A model generated the notes under the pieces. The model was not told where the DNA came from, ran no database searches, and saw only the letters and a program-made list of their open reading frames with translations. Position numbers and translations under genes: made by a program. 7,497 nucleotides of DNA from JAQBQZ01 sp964406475. GTDB lineage: Bacteria; Patescibacteriota; Minisyncoccia; Phycocordibacterales; CAIRYW01. Shown here in pieces: positions 1 to 4,782 of this stretch. Position 1 is the stretch's first letter. Each line of letters starts with the position of its first letter. The stretch is from the NCBI GenBank assembly GCA_964406475.1, contig CAYORS010000021.1:1-7497 (forward strand). The letters run 5' to 3'.

Positions 1-3
1 TAC

Positions 4-12
4 TTATCCACA
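4..12 (+). promoter_or_regulatory. Perfect DnaA box
   Basis: TTATCCACA is an exact match to the strict bacterial DnaA box. It lies just beyond the stop codon of the leftmost minus-strand gene, so it is intergenic or at a gene border that continues outside the window. A second exact copy is at 972-980 in the same orientation. By simple base-composition reasoning one expects far less than one such 9-mer in a window this size. A role in replication or transcription control is inferred. Confidence 0.5.
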
Positions 13-19
13 AATTTCA

Positions 20-247
20 TTATTGGTTAATTTCACAAATTTCTGATCCACCTGGAGCAACTTTAAATGTTCCGCCGAGGATTTCTTCGCAGTGTGTTTG
101 ATGATCAAGTTCTTTGATAATTTCCTCCGTTGATCGCGGGTCATCAACGATTGACTGATGTGTTTTTGTGTAGATCATGGTTGCTGCCAACACAATCAAG
201 GCGATTGTTGCAAATGTGTAAACGATTGTTTTTGTTTGGTCTTTCAT
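20..247 (-). CDS. Small single-pass membrane protein, unknown function
   Basis: This is a 75-residue protein. A hydrophobic segment at about residues 8-26 (VYTFATIALIVLAATMIY region) is preceded by lysines and followed by a polar tail of about 48 residues with two cysteines (about residues 53 and 71). This fits a signal anchor with the tail outside the membrane, or a secreted mini-protein; the two cysteines could pair. The ATG at 247 is preceded by an A/T-rich leader with no Shine-Dalgarno sequence, as for its neighbours. It is 4 bases downstream of the YopX gene and probably in the same transcript from the promoter at 927-955. I do not recognise a family. The function is unknown; superinfection exclusion is a common role for such phage proteins but nothing in the sequence shows it. 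Confidence 0.7.
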   Translation of the reverse strand: MKDQTKTIVYTFATIALIVLAATMIYTKTHQSIVDDPRSTEEIIKELDHQTHCEEILGGTFKVAPGGSEICEINQ

Positions 248-251
248 AAAA

Positions 252-665
252 TTATTTTTTAATATTAGTTAATAATTCAAAATTTTGATATAGGTTGCCT
301 ATGACCTCGTAGGCATCAACTATGTATAATGGTATAGCTTCTTCTTCATCAAAATCATCAGTCTCAAAAGTTTGAAAACAGCCATTATAAAAAGCAATTT
401 GTGCTATTCTATTACTATACAATTGATCGTCTATGTCTGTGTATGAATATCGAACAATGTCACCTTCGTAAACATCCACACCATTTTTATCTTTGAGTCC
501 TGTGTATTGCAACAATACTATATTTTCAGAAAATTTATATTTTGTATTTCCAACACCTATGGATTTTAAGTAATAAACTATTCCATTGTATCCAATCCTA
601 AAAGTATCATCTTGATACATTCTTTCATTTACTTTATCCCAAGCTCTGAATTTTATTTCTCTCAT
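252..665 (-). CDS. YopX family protein
   Basis: This 137-residue protein opens with MREIKFRAWD, the near-invariant start of the YopX family, a group common in phages and prophages of Gram-positive and other bacteria. The middle carries the second family hallmark, LQYTGLKDKNGVDVYEGDIV (about residues 52-71), and the C-terminus has the third, YEVIGNLYQN (about 119-128). Length is typical of the family. The biochemical role of YopX proteins is not established; the YEGDIV segment forms part of a small beta-rich fold. The start is fixed by the conserved N-terminus. The gene lies 4 bases downstream of the 66-residue gene and 4 bases upstream of the membrane protein, so the three are probably co-transcribed from the promoter at 927-955. 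This assignment is one of the most secure in the window and is the main sign, with recT/yqaJ, that the DNA is phage-derived. Confidence 0.93.
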   Translation of the reverse strand: MREIKFRAWDKVNERMYQDDTFRIGYNGIVYYLKSIGVGNTKYKFSENIVLLQYTGLKDKNGVDVYEGDIVRYSYTDIDDQLYSNRIAQIAFYNGCFQTFETDDFDEEEAIPLYIVDAYEVIGNLYQNFELLTNIKK

Positions 666-669
666 AAAT

Positions 670-870
670 TTATTGCAATTGTTTTTTTAGGTTTGTGAAA
701 TATTTTAGAGCTAGAGCCGGCTTTTGAAACTTGGCTATTTGGTTGATTCTCCCGCCTGAGAATTTTTCAAACACTACGGTTTGCTTTTCTTGCTCACCGA
801 GGATGATTGTCGTATCTGTCGCTGTTTCGAACTTTGAAAATATTTTGATTGTTGAAAGTTTTATTTGCAT
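670..870 (-). CDS. Hypothetical protein, 66 residues
   Basis: This small basic protein has a pattern of short predicted beta strands at its N-terminus (MQIKLSTIKIFSKFE...TTIILGEQEKQTVVFEKF) followed by a lysine-rich helix at the C-terminus (ALKYFTNLKKQLQ). No motif or family is recognised. It is the first gene after the strong minus-strand promoter at 927-955, and its ATG follows AAAAAAT, the A/T-rich start context used in this arm. The leader between promoter and ATG is about 50 nt and contains two hairpins (881-918). It is 4 bases from the YopX gene, so translation of the two is probably linked. Being first after the promoter suggests a regulatory or host-takeover role, but that is only positional inference. 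Confidence 0.65.
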   Translation of the reverse strand: MQIKLSTIKIFSKFETATDTTIILGEQEKQTVVFEKFSGGRINQIAKFQKPALALKYFTNLKKQLQ

Positions 871-880
871 ATTTTTTCAT

Positions 881-918
881 GACCGATTCCGTCGGTCTTG
901 CGGTGCCACCCTTTGGTG
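881..918 (-). promoter_or_regulatory. Structured 5' leader with two hairpins
   Basis: On the minus strand the transcript from the promoter at 927-955 should begin near 920. It then folds into CACC-AAAG-GGTG (918-907) followed by GACCGA-CGGAA-TCGGTC (897-881), a perfect 6-bp stem. The second hairpin ends 10 bases before the ATG at 870. The first has an alternative partner, because GGTG (910-907) can also pair with CACC (905-902). No poly-U tract follows either stem, so they are not terminators. A 5' stabilising structure, a protein-binding site or a translation switch are all possible. Confidence 0.5.
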
Positions 919-922
919 ATGT

Positions 923-946
923 GTGTAATATACACTTTGTGTGATA
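923..946. promoter_or_regulatory. Operator-like palindrome and direct repeat over the leftward promoter
   Basis: GTGTA-ATA-TACAC (923-935) is a perfect 5+5 inverted repeat that covers the -10 box of the leftward promoter. The related half-site GTGTGATA (939-946) lies 16 bases away inside the -35/-10 spacer. This is where a repressor would block polymerase. No repressor gene is visible in the window. It resembles the GTATA-AC-TATAC element at 2211-2222, so one regulator might act on both promoters; that link is inference. Confidence 0.4.
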
Positions 947-955
947 CATTGTCAA
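927..955 (-). promoter_or_regulatory. Near-consensus sigma-70 promoter, leftward
   Basis: On the minus strand TTGACA (955-950, exact -35 consensus) is followed after exactly 17 bases by TATATT (932-927, 5 of 6 to the -10 consensus). Transcription should start near 920 and run into the 66-residue gene, the YopX gene and the membrane protein. It lies in the only gap of this arm, between the end of the cysteine-rich gene (986) and the start at 870. A DnaA box sits 16 bases upstream of the -35 and an operator-like palindrome overlaps the -10. Confidence 0.8.
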
Positions 956-971
956 TGATTATTAACTCAAG

Positions 972-980
972 TTATCCACA
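972..980 (+). promoter_or_regulatory. Perfect DnaA box upstream of the leftward promoter
   Basis: TTATCCACA matches the strict DnaA box exactly and sits within GTTATCCACAGGTTATC, where GTTATC is directly repeated. It lies between the stop of the cysteine-rich gene and the -35 of the promoter at 927-955, a position from which DnaA could affect transcription, or it could form part of an origin region with the iterons about 700 bases away. A one-mismatch form (TTGTCCACA) occurs at 1588-1596 within the initiator gene. Confidence 0.55.
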
Positions 981-985
981 GGTTA

Positions 986-1321
986 TCATTTATCAGCAAA
1001 TCGCTTGTTATATCGAGCATATTCCGCATCTTTTTTCTCTTTTTCGATCTGGTCAATTGACGCTGTGAGTGCTGGAGCGCCGTATCGTTCGATGAACCTT
1101 GCACACATCTGGCCCCATAATGCCACGCCGCTAAATCCTTTTTGTGGGTTTTTCAAAAATGTTTTCAGGTCTGTGTAGTCTGCAATTTTTTGCTTGGTGT
1201 AAAAATGGGAATCACACAATCGTTCAGCATTAAAAACCTTGTTTCCATGGCCGCCTGTTTTTTCTTTTATGCAGCCAACACAGATATAGCATCGATTATC
1301 TTCGCAAGTGATACACCTCAT
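986..1321 (-). CDS. Cysteine-rich putative zinc-binding protein next to the replication initiator
   Basis: This 111-residue protein has a dense cysteine cluster at its N-terminus: C3, C6, C11, C14, C17, then H25, C36 and H39. That is enough for one or two zinc sites of treble-clef or ribbon type. The rest is helical and charged, ending in a lysine/aspartate-rich tail (IEKEKKDAEYARYNKR). The ATG overlaps the stop of the replication initiator as ATGA (1318-1321), so the two are almost certainly translated together. Its place directly after the initiator suggests a role in replication, for example helicase loading or primosome assembly, but I do not recognise the family and no catalytic motif is visible. 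Early stop or frameshift is not apparent. The start is fixed by the overlap and by the need to include the first CxxC. Confidence 0.72.
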   Translation of the reverse strand: MRCITCEDNRCYICVGCIKEKTGGHGNKVFNAERLCDSHFYTKQKIADYTDLKTFLKNPQKGFSGVALWGQMCARFIERYGAPALTASIDQIEKEKKDAEYARYNKRFADK

Positions 1322-2058
1322 ACATCCCGAAATGATTTGATTATTGATCCAGCGCCGGATATTGGTTGATACTTACTATGCATCATGCGCTGCTCCGGCG
1401 ATTTTTGGATTAGTTCATCTTCCCATGCTCTGCCGTTCAGGTACGTCGCTAGATGCTTCCTGTAGGCCTTGTCAGGTGTTAATCTGACGTACTCAGGAAC
1501 ATGTGCCATGATACGACCAAATTCATCTCGTGTGATTTTTTGAAATGCTTTGAATGCCTGCTGTCTTCCAACCTTTTTGTTATAAGTTGTCCACAGTTTA
1601 TCAAAAGCCTCTACGCGCCAATCATTTTTTGCTGATGTATACTCTTTCATTCTTTCATTCTTTTCATTATTGTTTATCGTGGTGCTTCTCTGGTGCTTCT
1701 CTGGTGCTTCTCTAGTGCTTGAGTTAGTGCTTGTGTAGTGTTCAAAGTCTTGATAAGTACTGTATTTATTTATTGAAAGTATAAAACCTCTAGTGCTTCT
1801 CTTGGTTGCTATCATTTTATTTTTGCGTAACCAACTCAAACATTTTTTCACTTGGTCTGGTGTTGCACCTGTGGCATCTTGTATTCCTTCCCCAGTCAAA
1901 AAACACTCACCACGCTTGAATTGCTTTGTGTCTTTATGGTTCGCTTTGGACACAATAAAAAACCAAATCTTAAACCACTTGTCCGGCTTCCAAAAAAATA
2001 TATCGCTCTCGATTGTTTGTCTTGCCCATATTGTCGCTCCTTTGAAGTCTTCTGACAT
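1318..2058 (-). CDS. Phage replication initiator (winged-helix, O-like/replisome organiser)
   Basis: This 246-residue protein has the two-domain layout of phage replication initiators. Residues about 20-103 (FFWKPDKWFKIWFFIVSKAN, then FKRGECFLTGEGIQDATGAT, DQVKKCLSWLRKNKMIATKR and GFILSINKYSTYQDF) follow the winged-helix pattern seen in replisome organisers: a helix, 'kRGe', a recognition helix and an 'i...Y..YQ' ending. A polar linker (about 105-147) is followed by a C-terminal domain (about 150-215; FDKLWTTYNKKVGRQQAFKA ... YLNGRAWEDE) common in phage initiators and thought to contact host helicase or loader. I chose ATG 2058 because it follows AAATAAAAAT, the start context used by its neighbours. 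In-frame ATGs at 2085 and 2100 and a TTG at 2118 would add residues encoded by the hairpin at 2074-2112. The linker DNA carries the iteron array. Confidence 0.85.
   Translation of the reverse strand: MSEDFKGATIWARQTIESDIFFWKPDKWFKIWFFIVSKANHKDTKQFKRGECFLTGEGIQDATGATPDQVKKCLSWLRKNKMIATKRSTRGFILSINKYSTYQDFEHYTSTNSSTREAPEKHQRSTTINNNEKNERMKEYTSAKNDWRVEAFDKLWTTYNKKVGRQQAFKAFQKITRDEFGRIMAHVPEYVRLTPDKAYRKHLATYLNGRAWEDELIQKSPEQRMMHSKYQPISGAGSIIKSFRDV
1680..1801. repeat. 11-base iteron array inside the initiator gene; candidate replication origin
   Basis: Read on the plus strand, TGGTGCTTCTC occurs three times head to tail (1680-1690, 1691-1701, 1702-1712). It is followed by TAGTGCTTGAG (1713-1723), TAGTGCTTGTG (1725-1735), a decayed TAGTGTT (1736-1742) and another TAGTGCTTCTC (1791-1801). 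The unit length of 11 is not a multiple of three, so the protein reads the repeats in three frames; the conservation is of DNA, not of amino acids. The stretch 1743-1790 between the array and the last copy is very AT-rich and could be the unwinding element. Lambda-type phages place their origin iterons in the linker of the O gene, and these repeats encode residues about 106-126 of the initiator, the same location. Confidence 0.65.
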
Positions 2059-2073
2059 ATTTTTATTTTTCAC

Positions 2074-2112
2074 AAAAACCCCCATATGCTTCGAGGTCAT
2101 ACAGGGGTTTTT
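2074..2112 (-). terminator. Terminator-like hairpin (possible attenuator) just upstream of the initiator gene
   Basis: On the minus strand AAAAACCCC (2112-2104) pairs with GGGGTTTTT (2082-2074). This is a perfect 9-bp arm, and an inner TATG/CATA stem (2101-2098 with 2088-2085) leaves a 9-base loop. The stem ends in five Us, the form of an intrinsic terminator. It sits 15 bases before the chosen ATG at 2058, so it would act on the leader of the initiator transcript rather than at a gene end. The arms are A/T-symmetric, so it could also stop rightward transcription, though no plus-strand gene lies just before it. If translation began at 2100 or 2118 part of it would be coding. Confidence 0.55.
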
Positions 2113-2148
2113 ATGCAAAACAATTATGTTTTACCATCCCTCGAAGCA
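2087..2148. repeat. 10-base perfect inverted repeat spanning the initiator leader
   Basis: TGCTTCGAGG (2087-2096) and CCTCGAAGCA (2139-2148) are exact inverted copies separated by 42 bases. The left copy forms the loop and inner stem of the hairpin at 2074-2112. In the minus-strand transcript the upstream copy could therefore pair with the hairpin loop and open it. As DNA, both copies contain a TGCTTC/GAAGCA core like that of the iterons, so they could instead be initiator-binding sites for self-regulation. Confidence 0.55.
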
Positions 2149-2201
2149 CGGCAAAAAAATAATACCACAAAAACAGAAAGTAGAAAATATTTTGCGTGTG
2201 T

Positions 2202-2222
2202 TTATACTGTGTATAACTATAC
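2202..2222. promoter_or_regulatory. Overlapping operator-like palindromes in the divergent control region
   Basis: TTATAC-TGT-GTATAA (2202-2216) is a perfect 6+6 inverted repeat with a 3-base centre. It overlaps GTATA-AC-TATAC (2211-2222), a second inverted repeat that shares an arm. Together they read as three alternating half-sites about 9 bases apart, placed immediately upstream of the candidate rightward -35 at 2223. This is a typical layout for a repressor that controls both directions. The protein that would bind is not encoded in this window. Confidence 0.4.
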
Positions 2223-2251
2223 TTGTAATTGTGCAATATAAGTGATACATT
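2223..2251 (+). promoter_or_regulatory. Candidate rightward promoter for the recT operon
   Basis: TTGTAA (2223-2228, 4 of 6 to the -35 consensus) and TACATT (2246-2251, 4 of 6 to the -10) are separated by exactly 17 bases. The -10 also reads TACATTTG, which matches the Bacteroidota TAnnTTTG form, so it could suit either class of polymerase. It would give a leader of roughly 100 nt before recT at 2358. It is the best rightward candidate in the 299-base gap, but clearly weaker than the leftward promoter at 927-955. Confidence 0.4.
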
Positions 2252-2331
2252 TGAACATATAAAAATTAAACAGTTGCCAATGAAGCACCGACAAAAAACG
2301 TTTAGATAGTGAGTTATTAATAAACAATGAC

Positions 2332-2345
2332 CCCGGGATTCCGGG
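2332..2345 (+). promoter_or_regulatory. GC-rich hairpin next to the recT start
   Basis: CCCGG-GATT-CCGGG folds to a 5-bp all-GC stem with a four-base loop. It stands out in the surrounding AT-rich leader and ends 12 bases before the recT ATG, so it occupies the place where a ribosome-binding site would be. There is no poly-U tract. It may set the level of translation or bind a regulator; it is one of three leaders in the window with a hairpin close to the start codon. Confidence 0.45.
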
Positions 2346-2357
2346 TAGTAGAATAAT

Positions 2358-3185
2358 ATGGAAAAAAAAGAGCTGACAAAGCCAAATATAATTGCATTGT
2401 TGACTGACGTTGAGAATCAACAAAATGTAGAGAGTTTTGCTGCATATTGTGTGCGCACAAAAATAGAAAAAGACAGATCAGGAAATCCAAAAAATCCATG
2501 GATGCAGAACAAAACAGCCAACGAAATGGCGCAGTTATTTAAGCGCGTAGCGAATGAAGGCCTTGTTTTTGATGGTGTGCACGTCACATTGCAAAGTAGG
2601 GGGATAAGCTATGACTACATTGCCTATAAAAATAAAATGCTACTTGTATACCCTGAAAGTATTATTGACATTCAGTTGGTATATGACGGCGACGACATTC
2701 GTTTCAGCAAAAAAAGCGGAAGCGTGGATTATAGCCACACATTTTCAAACCCATTCGACCAAAATGAAAATAAAATTATCGGCGGGTACTGTGTAATCAA
2801 AAACAAACGCGGTGAATTTCTCACACTAATAAGTAAGGCGGAAATTGACAAACACAGAAAAAAAGCAAAAACTGACTTTATTTGGAAAGAGTGGTTCAAA
2901 GAAATGGCGCTCAAAACAATCATGCGAAAAGCAGTTAAAATGCATTTTGATGACGTTTTTGCAAAAATGGATGAACAAGACAATGAAAACTATGACCTTG
3001 AAAAGCCAATAAACATTGAACTTGAATGGAAGCAGGAAGTTGAAACAATTGAGACGATGGGCGAACTCAAAGAATACTATCAAGCCCATAAGGGACGTGG
3101 TAAAGAATTTGCAAAAATGATCACACAAAGAAAATCAGAATTACAACCAACAACCAAAACAAATGAAAATACACAAAACAATTAA
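2358..3185 (+). CDS. recT: RecT family single-strand annealing protein
   Basis: RecT-type annealases coat single-stranded DNA and pair it with a complementary strand, working with a partner exonuclease in phage recombination and replication. This 275-residue protein has the family signature WKEWFKEMALKTIMRKAVKM at about residues 176-195 (the W..WF.EMA.KT..R pattern). It is preceded by the typical core strand and charged segment (GGYCVIKNKRGEFLTLISKAE, about 142-162). Residues 70-110 (GLVFDGVHVTLQSRG...YIAYKNKMLLVYPES) occupy the place of the usual N-terminal DNA-binding strands. The tail (about 225-275) is polar and probably disordered. Length is normal. The start at 2358 follows A/T-rich bases and a hairpin and lacks a Shine-Dalgarno sequence. 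Its last 23 bases overlap the exonuclease gene, which supports a functional pair. Confidence 0.92.
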   Translation: MEKKELTKPNIIALLTDVENQQNVESFAAYCVRTKIEKDRSGNPKNPWMQNKTANEMAQLFKRVANEGLVFDGVHVTLQSRGISYDYIAYKNKMLLVYPESIIDIQLVYDGDDIRFSKKSGSVDYSHTFSNPFDQNENKIIGGYCVIKNKRGEFLTLISKAEIDKHRKKAKTDFIWKEWFKEMALKTIMRKAVKMHFDDVFAKMDEQDNENYDLEKPINIELEWKQEVETIETMGELKEYYQAHKGRGKEFAKMITQRKSELQPTTKTNENTQNN

Positions 3186-3765
3186 ACAAGGAACAGACGA
3201 GTGGTTTACAATCCGTTCTGGCAAGATGACTGCGAGCCATGCCCAAGAAATTGGAAACTCAGGAAAGGGCCTGCAAACATATGTCTATAATTTACTCGCT
3301 GAAAAATACTCAAAAGCTGATCGTGAAAATTTTTCAAACTCACATACAGAACGAGGCGTTGAGCTTGAGCCAATTGCACGGTCAATGTATGAGCTTGAAT
3401 ACGGAGTTGAAGTTGAAGAAGTTGGTTTTATTGAATACAACAAATTTGTTGGTTGCTCGCCAGATGGGCTTGTTGGCAAGGATGGCGGAATTGAAATCAA
3501 GTGTCACGATGATGTTTCACATTTCAAGCTGATTGTGAATGGTGAAGATGAAATTTCAAGCAAATATTTGTGGCAAATTCAAATGAACCTACTTATCACT
3601 GGACGCAAATGGTGGGATTATGTTGCGTACAACCCTAATTTTGAGAAGGATATTTTAGTTTTCCGGATTGAACCAGATCAAAAAAAGCACAACAATTTAC
3701 TTGAGGGCTTTAAATGTGGAGAAAAAATAATTCGTGATATTCAAAAAAAGTATGCAAAAAAATAA
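3163..3765 (+). CDS. YqaJ-family phage exonuclease (lambda-Exo/RecE-like partner of RecT)
   Basis: This 200-residue protein belongs to the PD-(D/E)XK YqaJ family. Such enzymes degrade one strand of duplex DNA 5' to 3' and leave the overhang that RecT uses. Visible motifs are an N-terminal QGTDEWFTIRSGKMTAS (about 9-25), the usual 'W...R.g..TaS' opening; TERGVELEPIARSMYE (about 62-77); and the catalytic core GCSPDG...GGIEIKC, with D101, E111 and K113 as the metal-binding and catalytic residues. WQIQMNLLITGR follows as the conserved Q-containing helix. All key residues are present, so the enzyme should be active. The gene starts within the end of recT and in turn overlaps the next gene by 14 bases, so the three are translated as a block. 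Confidence 0.92.
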   Translation: MKIHKTIKQGTDEWFTIRSGKMTASHAQEIGNSGKGLQTYVYNLLAEKYSKADRENFSNSHTERGVELEPIARSMYELEYGVEVEEVGFIEYNKFVGCSPDGLVGKDGGIEIKCHDDVSHFKLIVNGEDEISSKYLWQIQMNLLITGRKWWDYVAYNPNFEKDILVFRIEPDQKKHNNLLEGFKCGEKIIRDIQKKYAKK

Positions 3766-4375
3766 AATCTGCGGCTTAACTGAGGAGCAAATACGCAAAT
3801 ATTTTTTTGCAAAAAAGATAGAAGAAATGATTGCGACAATTCTCAAAGAATCAAAACCAGAAGAATCTGAGCTTGAGCGATTGATGAAGTTTCTTGAGCA
3901 GTTAGAAATAGAACAAAAAGAATTGTCAAATAAACTATCAAACGTAATAAGCGCTGGCAAGCCAAAAGAAATAAACCTTGCGGAATTGGTAAAAAAACGA
4001 GACCCAGACGAGTTCAAAAAATGGCAAGAAGATGTGAAAAAGGCTCATGCATACGTCAATCAAGTAATGAAGATTGTCGCAGAAAATACATTTTCTAAAA
4101 TACCAATACCGCAAACAACGTATATCGATTATGGTATGCAGATCGCTGGTCTCATGAAACTACTTGACGAAGACCGAGTCTACAAAGACCAAGCTTATCG
4201 AACGCGCCTCACGGAGATAAAAGATCAACATGGTTATACACGAGCAGAAGCAGAGGAATATGCCAAATTGACACCAGAATATACCGAATATAAATTGGCA
4301 GTTTTAATGAAGTCAAATTTAGAAGAATTTATCAATCTTTGTAAAAAAAGAAGTGCTGAAAATAATTATCGATAA
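3752..4375 (+). CDS. Coiled-coil protein of the recombination operon, unknown function
   Basis: This 207-residue, mostly helical protein has a strong heptad-like stretch at about residues 17-65 (ELERLMKFLEQLEIEQKELS and around), a central part rich in K/E/D, and a second helical domain toward the C-terminus that ends PEYTEYKLAVLMKSNLEEFI. I chose the ATG at 3752, which overlaps the end of the exonuclease gene by 14 bases; a GTG at 3734 would add six residues but has no better ribosome site. No catalytic or zinc motif is visible. Its tight coupling to recT and the exonuclease suggests an accessory role in recombination or single-strand DNA handling. It does not look like an OB-fold SSB, and I do not recognise the family. 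Confidence 0.72.
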   Translation: MQKNKICGLTEEQIRKYFFAKKIEEMIATILKESKPEESELERLMKFLEQLEIEQKELSNKLSNVISAGKPKEINLAELVKKRDPDEFKKWQEDVKKAHAYVNQVMKIVAENTFSKIPIPQTTYIDYGMQIAGLMKLLDEDRVYKDQAYRTRLTEIKDQHGYTRAEAEEYAKLTPEYTEYKLAVLMKSNLEEFINLCKKRSAENNYR

Positions 4376-4414
4376 AAATTGAAAGAATCATGAAATCATT
4401 TAACACATAAAAAT

Positions 4415-4621
4415 ATGGACAGACCTATTGAGTTTAAAAAAACAATCAGAATTAAAGTGCCTGGTGTGCCTAACTTTATTATGGCAGAAGGTGACGTTGA
4501 AAAATTGTCTATAGCCGATTTCACTGAAGATGAGTTGCAAAGCATTGGCGATGCTTGGACACAAAAACTTATTGAGCGCGCAAAAGAAATTAGAGAAATT
4601 CCTACGTTAAGGGCTACTTAA
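4415..4621 (+). CDS. Hypothetical protein, 68 residues
   Basis: This small acidic protein is predicted to fold as a beta hairpin followed by helices. The first 25 residues (IEFKKTIRIKVPGVPNFIMA) look like two strands, and the remainder (FTEDELQSIGDAWTQKLIER) is amphipathic helix. The ATG at 4415 follows CATAAAAAT, the A/T-rich start context used throughout this operon. It lies 39 bases after the coiled-coil gene and 10 bases before a membrane miniprotein. No family is recognised; strands plus helix with an acidic surface would fit a binding partner or inhibitor, but this is speculation. Confidence 0.6.
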   Translation: MDRPIEFKKTIRIKVPGVPNFIMAEGDVEKLSIADFTEDELQSIGDAWTQKLIERAKEIREIPTLRAT

Positions 4622-4631
4622 TTTAACACCT

Positions 4632-4763
4632 ATGAAAACAACAATAATCCTAATCGCAGTACTAATAATAAATATAATTTCATTCAATATTAGCAATAGT
4701 TATTTTGTTGCTGGAGTAATTGGATGGACCGCTGGGCTATTAGCAGTGCACTTGCTAGTTTAA
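4632..4763 (+). CDS. Two-helix membrane miniprotein
   Basis: This open frame encodes 43 residues. Residues about 4-19 (TIILIAVLIINIISFN) and 24-43 (YFVAGVIGWTAGLLAVHLLV) are hydrophobic and joined by a short polar turn (ISNS). The result is a membrane hairpin with a single lysine at the N-terminus. Spacing is 10 bases from the previous gene and 19 to the next, filling what would otherwise be an unexplained gap in a compact operon, which supports expression. It has the size of the smallest phage holins and of superinfection-exclusion proteins, but no lysis gene is near, so its role is open. Confidence 0.55.
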   Translation: MKTTIILIAVLIINIISFNISNSYFVAGVIGWTAGLLAVHLLV

Positions 4764-4782
4764 TAAAATCATTAATAAGTTT

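Noticed and set aside
1680..1801. CRISPR array
   Set aside because: The unit is only 11 bases, copies are directly adjacent and there are no spacers of even length. The iteron explanation fits better.
2120..2200. Leftward promoter for the initiator gene, such as TATTAT near 2160 on the minus strand
   Set aside because: A fair -10 is present but no acceptable -35 at 16-18 bases, and this AT-rich stretch gives several equal candidates; none can be supported.
1793..2245. Long plus-strand open frame of 150 codons opposite the replication initiator and control region
   Set aside because: Its translation has no recognisable domain, it lies antisense to a gene with clear family features, and it runs through the hairpin and promoter region. 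It is a shadow of the initiator gene.
2826..3128. Minus-strand frame of 100 codons within recT
   Set aside because: The sequence is a phenylalanine-rich shadow of a lysine-rich gene read in reverse; recT on the other strand is certain.
3697..4017. Minus-strand frame of 106 codons over the coiled-coil gene
   Set aside because: Its serine/phenylalanine-rich content is what the reverse of lysine/glutamate codons gives. The plus-strand gene fits the operon.
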